From JBFLYZ01 sp040756415 (GTDB lineage: Bacteria; Bacteroidota; Bacteroidia; JADZBD01), in contig JBFLYZ010000089.1 of NCBI GenBank assembly GCA_040756415.1, forward strand, positions 1 through 10,755: a stretch of 10,755 nucleotides of DNA, read 5' to 3'. Of this stretch, positions 6,814 to 10,755 are shown one piece after another. Every line of letters starts with the position of its first letter. Positions within the stretch are counted from its first letter, which is position 1. Under the pieces are notes generated by a model. It ran no database searches, had not been told where the DNA came from, and worked only from the letters and a program-made list of their open reading frames with translations. The translations under genes and the position numbers were made by a program.

Positions 6814-7671
6814 TCAGAGCAGGTCTTCCACTCCTTTCTCGAAGGGAACGACAGGACCGCCAAGCATCTTATTCATTTTGCGAACGTCAGCAACAAGATG
6901 ATTCGCTATACTATTCTCCTGGTATTTTATTACAGGCTGCTTCCCCACCTTCTTACCTATAATACCGCAGATCTGCTTCAGGCTCAACACCTCGGGGCCG
7001 GCAATATTGATCTTATGGCTGCCGTTAACATCCAGGCATCTTACCATGGCGCGGGCAGCATCGCTGACGTGAATGGGGTTGGTCTTAATACCTTCTTCAC
7101 CCTGCAAGGTAATTTCCTTTCCGCTTCTGACATTATCTACAAGGCGGGGGATCAACATACTCCTCTTCTGCTGCTTCCCGTACACAAAGAAAAACCGCGC
7201 GATGATCACATCGAAAAACTTGGAATAGTTTTCTACCAGTATCTCGGAACACAGCTTGGTTCCCAGGTAAAAACCCAGGTCACCGTGGGCAACCACCTCC
7301 TGCTCTTCCGAAAAACCGTGATCGCCAAAACCATAAATGCCACCGGATGAAGCATAGATAAACTTCTTAACCCCGGACTTGAGTGCGTAATCCAGCAATT
7401 TTACTGTACTTACGGTATTCACCTCAAAAACATCGGCCGTTCTTTGCGGGAACTCCCGGAAATGCTCTGACTGGGCTAGGTGGAAAATCGCATCTGCCTT
7501 TCCCGGAAGAGCCGTGATACTCCAATCAGAGGACAGGTCGAGCTTGATGAAATTCACCTCGGAGTTTGAAGGCCGGGATCTCCCGACAGCAAACAGAGTG
7601 TGCTTATTTTGCAGTGCAGCGAGCAAGGCTGAACCGATCAATCCACCGGAGCCGGTTATAACAACGTTCAC
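6814..7671 (-). CDS. NAD-dependent epimerase/dehydratase (extended SDR), nucleotide-sugar type
   Basis: This 285-residue extended SDR should act on a nucleotide-sugar in the cytoplasm (4-epimerase, 4,6-dehydratase or 4-reductase). The sequence shows the NAD glycine motif GSGGLIGS (7-14), D45 after beta-3 in KLDLSS, the substrate-strand IYASSGGIYG (105-114) with catalytic Ser109 or Ser108, the YxxxK pair Tyr135/Lys139 in FYLGTK, and RFFFVYGKQQ (159-168). NPIHVSDAARAM (198-209) is the typical substrate-side helix. At 285 residues it is shorter than most GalE or RmlB proteins (about 310-350), nearer to 4-ketoreductase-like members, so a reductase role is possible. The start is a GTG at 7671, two bases after the upstream TAG stop. 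Substrate cannot be assigned. It probably supplies one of the sugars used by the flanking glycosyltransferases. Confidence 0.88.
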   Translation of the reverse strand: MNVVITGSGGLIGSALLAALQNKHTLFAVGRSRPSNSEVNFIKLDLSSDWSITALPGKADAIFHLAQSEHFREFPQRTADVFEVNTVSTVKLLDYALKSGVKKFIYASSGGIYGFGDHGFSEEQEVVAHGDLGFYLGTKLCSEILVENYSKFFDVIIARFFFVYGKQQKRSMLIPRLVDNVRSGKEITLQGEEGIKTNPIHVSDAARAMVRCLDVNGSHKINIAGPEVLSLKQICGIIGKKVGKQPVIKYQENSIANHLVADVRKMNKMLGGPVVPFEKGVEDLL

Positions 7672-7673
7672 AA

Positions 7674-9059
7674 CTATTTATTTAAGGTTTCCATTAGTTC
7701 ACGGGGTATCTTATTCTCCACAAGGGGATGCTCGATCAAAGGTAATGAGTTATTATAAGATGTAGAAAGCAAGGGGTGGTAGATATTTATCAGATCCTGA
7801 TCCTTTCCATGCCATATTTTATCATATATCTTTCCAAAAATGTTAGCTGCCGTAGCGTACGAGTGATATTTTTCAGCGTACTTCCGGCCGGCCTCTCCCA
7901 ACTGCCGCCTGAAGCCAGGGTTCCGCACGAGTATCCTTAAATTACTTTTAATACTCTCGTTGCTTGTTGAAAGTGCCGGGCATTCGTTAAGAAACGAGTA
8001 CCTTCTGAAAACACGCGTGTATTCTTCAATCTCCAAATTGGTCATAACCGGCAAGCCGGAGGCAAAGCCTTCTATCGCGCTTAATGCATACCCCAGTACC
8101 GATTGGTCGAAAAAAATATCCGCCTGTTCATGAAGTATGCTCTTTACCTCGTCATTCGGTCTTTTCTCCAGCAAGATCAAGTTCAGTTGCAGGCCCTCCT
8201 TTTTCAGTTCATCAACCGCCTTCAGAAGAAATTCGGTTCCTTTTATCACGCGGTGGTTAGGGGCATGAACAATGGTCACGGGTCCATTTAACCCATCACT
8301 ATCGGAGTAATTCTCGCGCGGCCTCCAAGCGTTTAGATCGATCACCTCGTTCCTGAAAGGAAGGACATCCCACCTGCCCAATTGATCGATATGCAAGCCA
8401 TTGATAATGCAATCAGAGTGCTTTCTCCAATAGGACACCGTCCGTTCTATCTCATCTTCGTTGCGTGCAAATGCCGGGTAATGCGCATTAAGCCCGTGCA
8501 GCCAGCTTGCATCGATCACCTTCGAATATCTGAAAAAATCAGCCCCATACCCCAAGGTTACTACTTTGCAACCCGCCTTTTTAAGCAGCCAGGCCTCTCT
8601 CCTCTTAAGGCGTGTATACTGCAAAAAACCACCGCTGAATGGGTGGTGGAAAACATCGAAATTCTTTACACAATAACAAAAAGCACTATACCCGGCCGCA
8701 TATTGATTATAAAAAACATCCAGAGCAAAAAACTTGGGCGCCTTAGGAGCGAAATCGGTAAAATACATGTCAAAGTCCGCCTTCTTGGTGATGTTGTAAT
8801 ATTGCTCCATATAGGTTTTGGAGCAGTATCCGGCAGCGGCCATCGCCTGGCTGTAATACTTATTATTGATGATCGCCACTGGTCCCCATACCAGCCTGGG
8901 CTTTTCGCCCATCATTTGCCTTTTTCTCCGTTCCCGTGCTACGCGGTATACCGTCCAATACACCTTGAGTATCATGTACGGGGGAATAACCGCTTTAAAA
9001 AACAAACGGGCGACTGAAAAATACATCTTAAAAAAAACAACCTTACTATTCATATTCAT
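7674..9059 (-). CDS. GT-B glycosyltransferase (GT4-like), tandem paralogue A
   Basis: This 461-residue protein is a divergent glycosyltransferase, paralogous to the gene directly upstream. Its C-terminal half carries VTIVHAPNHRVIKGTEFLLKAV (within 261-282), DIFFDQSVLGYALSAIEGFASGLPVM (within 314-339) and a standard GT4-like terminal helix region. Only the second Glu of the usual EX7E motif is present (E330); the first position is Leu322, and a DQ pair (318-319) precedes it. The N-terminal 40 residues are hydrophobic with interspersed basic residues (13-38) and could contact the membrane. The C-terminal tail from 427 to 452 (YHPLL, SYNN, HPLVEN) is shared with the paralogue and is beyond the usual GT4 core. 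The ATG at 9059 lies seven bases after the upstream stop; a second ATG at 9053 is an alternative. Probably a cytoplasmic or peripheral enzyme adding one sugar; donor unknown. Confidence 0.85.
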   Translation of the reverse strand: MNMNSKVVFFKMYFSVARLFFKAVIPPYMILKVYWTVYRVARERRKRQMMGEKPRLVWGPVAIINNKYYSQAMAAAGYCSKTYMEQYYNITKKADFDMYFTDFAPKAPKFFALDVFYNQYAAGYSAFCYCVKNFDVFHHPFSGGFLQYTRLKRREAWLLKKAGCKVVTLGYGADFFRYSKVIDASWLHGLNAHYPAFARNEDEIERTVSYWRKHSDCIINGLHIDQLGRWDVLPFRNEVIDLNAWRPRENYSDSDGLNGPVTIVHAPNHRVIKGTEFLLKAVDELKKEGLQLNLILLEKRPNDEVKSILHEQADIFFDQSVLGYALSAIEGFASGLPVMTNLEIEEYTRVFRRYSFLNECPALSTSNESIKSNLRILVRNPGFRRQLGEAGRKYAEKYHSYATAANIFGKIYDKIWHGKDQDLINIYHPLLSTSYNNSLPLIEHPLVENKIPRELMETLNK

Positions 9060-9066
9060 TCTGAAC

Positions 9067-10452
9067 TTAGTCGATCATATCCTGCATTTGAACCTGGTCC
9101 GGGATCCTGTTCTCCGCAAGAGGATGAACTACTTTAGGGCTCATGTTGTTATAGGAATCAGGAAGCAACGGATGGTACAAATACATCAGATCGACCTGTT
9201 CCCCCTTAATAATCTTGTCATACAGTTTACCGAACCAATACAGCATGTTTTTTTCCGAGTGATACTTTTCCACATATGCTCTTCCGGCTGTCCCCAGGCT
9301 TTTCCTTAATCGCGGATTGATAATCAATGCGCGTATTCTCTCCTTAATCGTTTCAGGAGAAGCGGACAATATAGGTGCTTCGTTTAACCAGGAATAGCGT
9401 CTGAACACCTCCAAAAGCTCCCGGCTCTCCAAGTTCGAAATTACACAACTGCCCGATGCCATGGCCTCTATAGCCACCAGACCATACCCGCTAAAAAGTA
9501 TTCCATCGATCACTATATCCGTTTCCTGCAGCTTCTTTTTAAATTCATCATTCTGGATTCTCTTTTCCGGATAAAAAAAATCTATTTTTAACCCTTCAGA
9601 CTTTAGCTCTTCAATAGCTTTTTTTATAAACTCGGTTCCCGTATAAGGAGGGTGATTAGAAAGATGCACAATGGTGACTTCTCCGTTTATGCCATCGTGA
9701 TCAGAGTATTCCCTTTTGGGCTGCCAGGACGCTGTATCAATACAAATAGGATTGGAAAGCAAAATATCCCACCGTGTGCGGCCATCCGTAATAAAGCCTC
9801 CCGGAACTGCGTCCAGGTGCTCATTCCAGTAGTCGACACGCTCTTTGATATATTTCTCCCCGGTGCCAAAAAAGGGATAATAGGCGTTAAGCGCATGGCG
9901 GATTGACAAATCTCTTATCCGCGAGTACATATAAAAATCGCTGCCGAATACCGTACCAATGAGCCTGACGCCTGCGCGCTTCAGCAAAACAGCCTCATGC
10001 CTCCAGTACTTGGTCTTGGCGAGAGGCCCACCATCGTAATAAACATGGTAGATTCGAGCATTCTTCATAATATGAAGCACCGCCCAGAATTTTTTCACCT
10101 CCGGGTAATTGACCTGGTACCAGAATAACGTATTCCAAAACCATGATTTTCTGATCCTGGCAGGAATAATGTCATCATAGTAGTAGTCAAAATCCTGCTT
10201 TTTGTTTATAGAACCAAGAAAATTAGGTACCAGCGTATAGGATTTATATCCCGCCTTAACAAGTGCCCGCGACCAGTATTTTATATTAATAACTGGCGTA
10301 TTTCCCCAAATAATTGCATCCTGGTTTTTTTTCCCGCGCCTGGCATAATAATAACAATACTTCAGCATGATCCACATCATGACCTTCTCCGTTAAAACAT
10401 GCTTCAACAGCCAGGCCCATGTATTGATCATTGCCAAGTAAACCTTCTTCAT
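9067..10452 (-). CDS. GT-B glycosyltransferase (GT4-like), tandem paralogue B
   Basis: This protein is also 461 residues and aligns along its length with the downstream gene. Shared blocks include the N-terminal WGNTPVINIKYWSRAL (49-64, against WGPVAIINNKYYSQAM in A), GSDFYMYS (170-177), GEVTIVHLSNH and GTEFIKKAIEEL (257-283), DIVIDGILFSGYGLVAIEAMASG (within 312-334), and the tail from 426 to 451 with YHPLL, SYNN and HPLAEN. As in A, only the second Glu of EX7E is kept (E329). In B the Gln of the DQ pair seen in A is replaced by Gly (D316-G317). The N-terminus (5-36) is rich in Trp, Tyr, Met and Leu and may associate with the membrane. The ATG at 10452 directly abuts the TAA of the preceding gene (TAAATG). 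It is clearly a glycosyltransferase-like protein, but the donor and acceptor are unknown and divergence from A suggests a different specificity. Confidence 0.85.
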   Translation of the reverse strand: MKKVYLAMINTWAWLLKHVLTEKVMMWIMLKYCYYYARRGKKNQDAIIWGNTPVINIKYWSRALVKAGYKSYTLVPNFLGSINKKQDFDYYYDDIIPARIRKSWFWNTLFWYQVNYPEVKKFWAVLHIMKNARIYHVYYDGGPLAKTKYWRHEAVLLKRAGVRLIGTVFGSDFYMYSRIRDLSIRHALNAYYPFFGTGEKYIKERVDYWNEHLDAVPGGFITDGRTRWDILLSNPICIDTASWQPKREYSDHDGINGEVTIVHLSNHPPYTGTEFIKKAIEELKSEGLKIDFFYPEKRIQNDEFKKKLQETDIVIDGILFSGYGLVAIEAMASGSCVISNLESRELLEVFRRYSWLNEAPILSASPETIKERIRALIINPRLRKSLGTAGRAYVEKYHSEKNMLYWFGKLYDKIIKGEQVDLMYLYHPLLPDSYNNMSPKVVHPLAENRIPDQVQMQDMID

Positions 10453-10755
10453 TTATTTTTCAGCTAATACTTCGTAAACGCCTGTAAAACCATAATACTG
10501 ATCCTTAAAGAAAGGTTTTATCTCCGGCTTATCTTTAGATATATTGATAGTGCCTTCTGCCTGGCAGATGATATTCCTGTACCCGATTCTTTGCGATTCA
10601 GCAATGAATTCCTCCTTCTCGATAATGATCTGGCCATCCCCTTTGGGTAATCCGTTCTTAAAATTGACGGTATTCTGAAAGGCCTTTGCCGCCAGGGTCC
10701 GCGGGTCGTAGTCTGCATTGGTATTAGGAGAGTTAAGCCACAGGTTAAGCGTCCA
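10453..10755 (-). CDS. Unidentified protein, C-terminal 100 residues (cut by window end)
   Basis: A minus-strand frame is open from the window edge to a TAA at 10455-10453, giving 100 residues. The start lies outside the window. The chain begins WTLNLWLNSPNTNADYDPRT, continues through AAKAFQNTVNF and a GLPKGDGQIII segment, and ends GFTGVYEVLAEK. It is soluble in character, with alternating beta-strand and helix-like segments, and codes through to a stop that touches the next gene's ATG, so it is a genuine gene end and not a shadow. I do not recognise the family. The short terminal strands would not be out of place at the end of a class I SAM-dependent methyltransferase, but no SAM-binding motif is in view and this is only a guess. 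By position it belongs to the same polysaccharide operon. Confidence 0.75.
   Translation of the reverse strand, partial: WTLNLWLNSPNTNADYDPRTLAAKAFQNTVNFKNGLPKGDGQIIIEKEEFIAESQRIGYRNIICQAEGTINISKDKPEIKPFFKDQYYGFTGVYEVLAEK

Noticed and set aside
6810..6863. Upstream ATG (6863) for the 384-residue GT4 gene
   Set aside because: It would overlap the epimerase gene by 50 bases and precede the natural family start (KKRVAIMLYG) with unrelated residues.
6709..7350. Plus-strand open frame (213 codons)
   Set aside because: Antisense to the end of the epimerase gene and the start of the GT4 gene; composition is that of a complementary shadow.
8382..9017. Plus-strand open frame (211 codons)
   Set aside because: Antisense to the N-terminal half of glycosyltransferase paralogue A, whose homology with its neighbour proves the minus-strand frame is the coding one.
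10518..10718. Minus-strand open frame of 66 codons near the right edge
   Set aside because: It is Arg/Ser-rich and in a different frame from the 100-residue open frame that ends exactly at the next gene's ATG; the latter is the better coding candidate.
1..10755. CRISPR array, tRNA, rRNA, insertion sequence or phage genes
   Set aside because: No direct repeat series, cloverleaf-like segment, transposase motif or terminal inverted repeat was seen; coding sequence fills almost every base.

Overview
The window is an 10.8 kb slice of a cell-surface polysaccharide (O-antigen, capsule or glycoprotein-glycan type) biosynthesis locus from a bacterium. Twelve coding regions are supported, ten complete and two cut by the window ends. 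All lie on the minus strand, so transcription runs from right (10755) to left (1). No gene gap exceeds 29 bases and most junctions overlap or nearly touch, so the whole window reads as one stretch of a single operon. No RNA gene, mobile element, CRISPR array, terminator or convincing promoter was seen.

In transcription order the layout is: (1) the C-terminal end of an unidentified protein (10453-10755); (2) two tandem, same-length (461 aa) paralogous GT-B-type glycosyltransferases (9067-10452 and 7674-9059); (3) an NAD-dependent epimerase/dehydratase of the extended SDR type (6814-7671); (4) two different GT4-type glycosyltransferases (5655-6809 and 4411-5658); (5) a short GT2 glycosyltransferase (3737-4381); (6) a four-gene cassette of GNAT N-acetyltransferase (3202-3735), SpsF-type cytidylyltransferase-like protein (2444-3205), class-III PLP aminotransferase related to glutamate-1-semialdehyde aminomutase (1119-2447) and PtmA-like short-chain dehydrogenase (302-1117); (7) the N-terminal third of an acyltransferase-3 family membrane O-acyltransferase (1-288).

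Working model (inference): the four-gene cassette makes or tailors an unusual N-acylated amino sugar and activates it as a nucleotide (perhaps CMP) sugar. The epimerase supplies another sugar nucleotide. The five glycosyltransferases assemble the repeat unit or glycan on the cytoplasmic side, and the acyltransferase adds O-acyl groups. No NeuB/PseI/LegI-type synthase, flippase, polymerase or ABC exporter is in view, so the locus must continue on one or both sides.

The host cannot be named from the sequence. Composition is mixed, roughly mid-40s to high-50s percent GC on the left and visibly more AT-rich on the right. Shine-Dalgarno signals are weak or absent at most starts. That would fit Bacteroidota or another phylum with weak SD use, but internal operon genes often lack good SDs, so this is only a hint.
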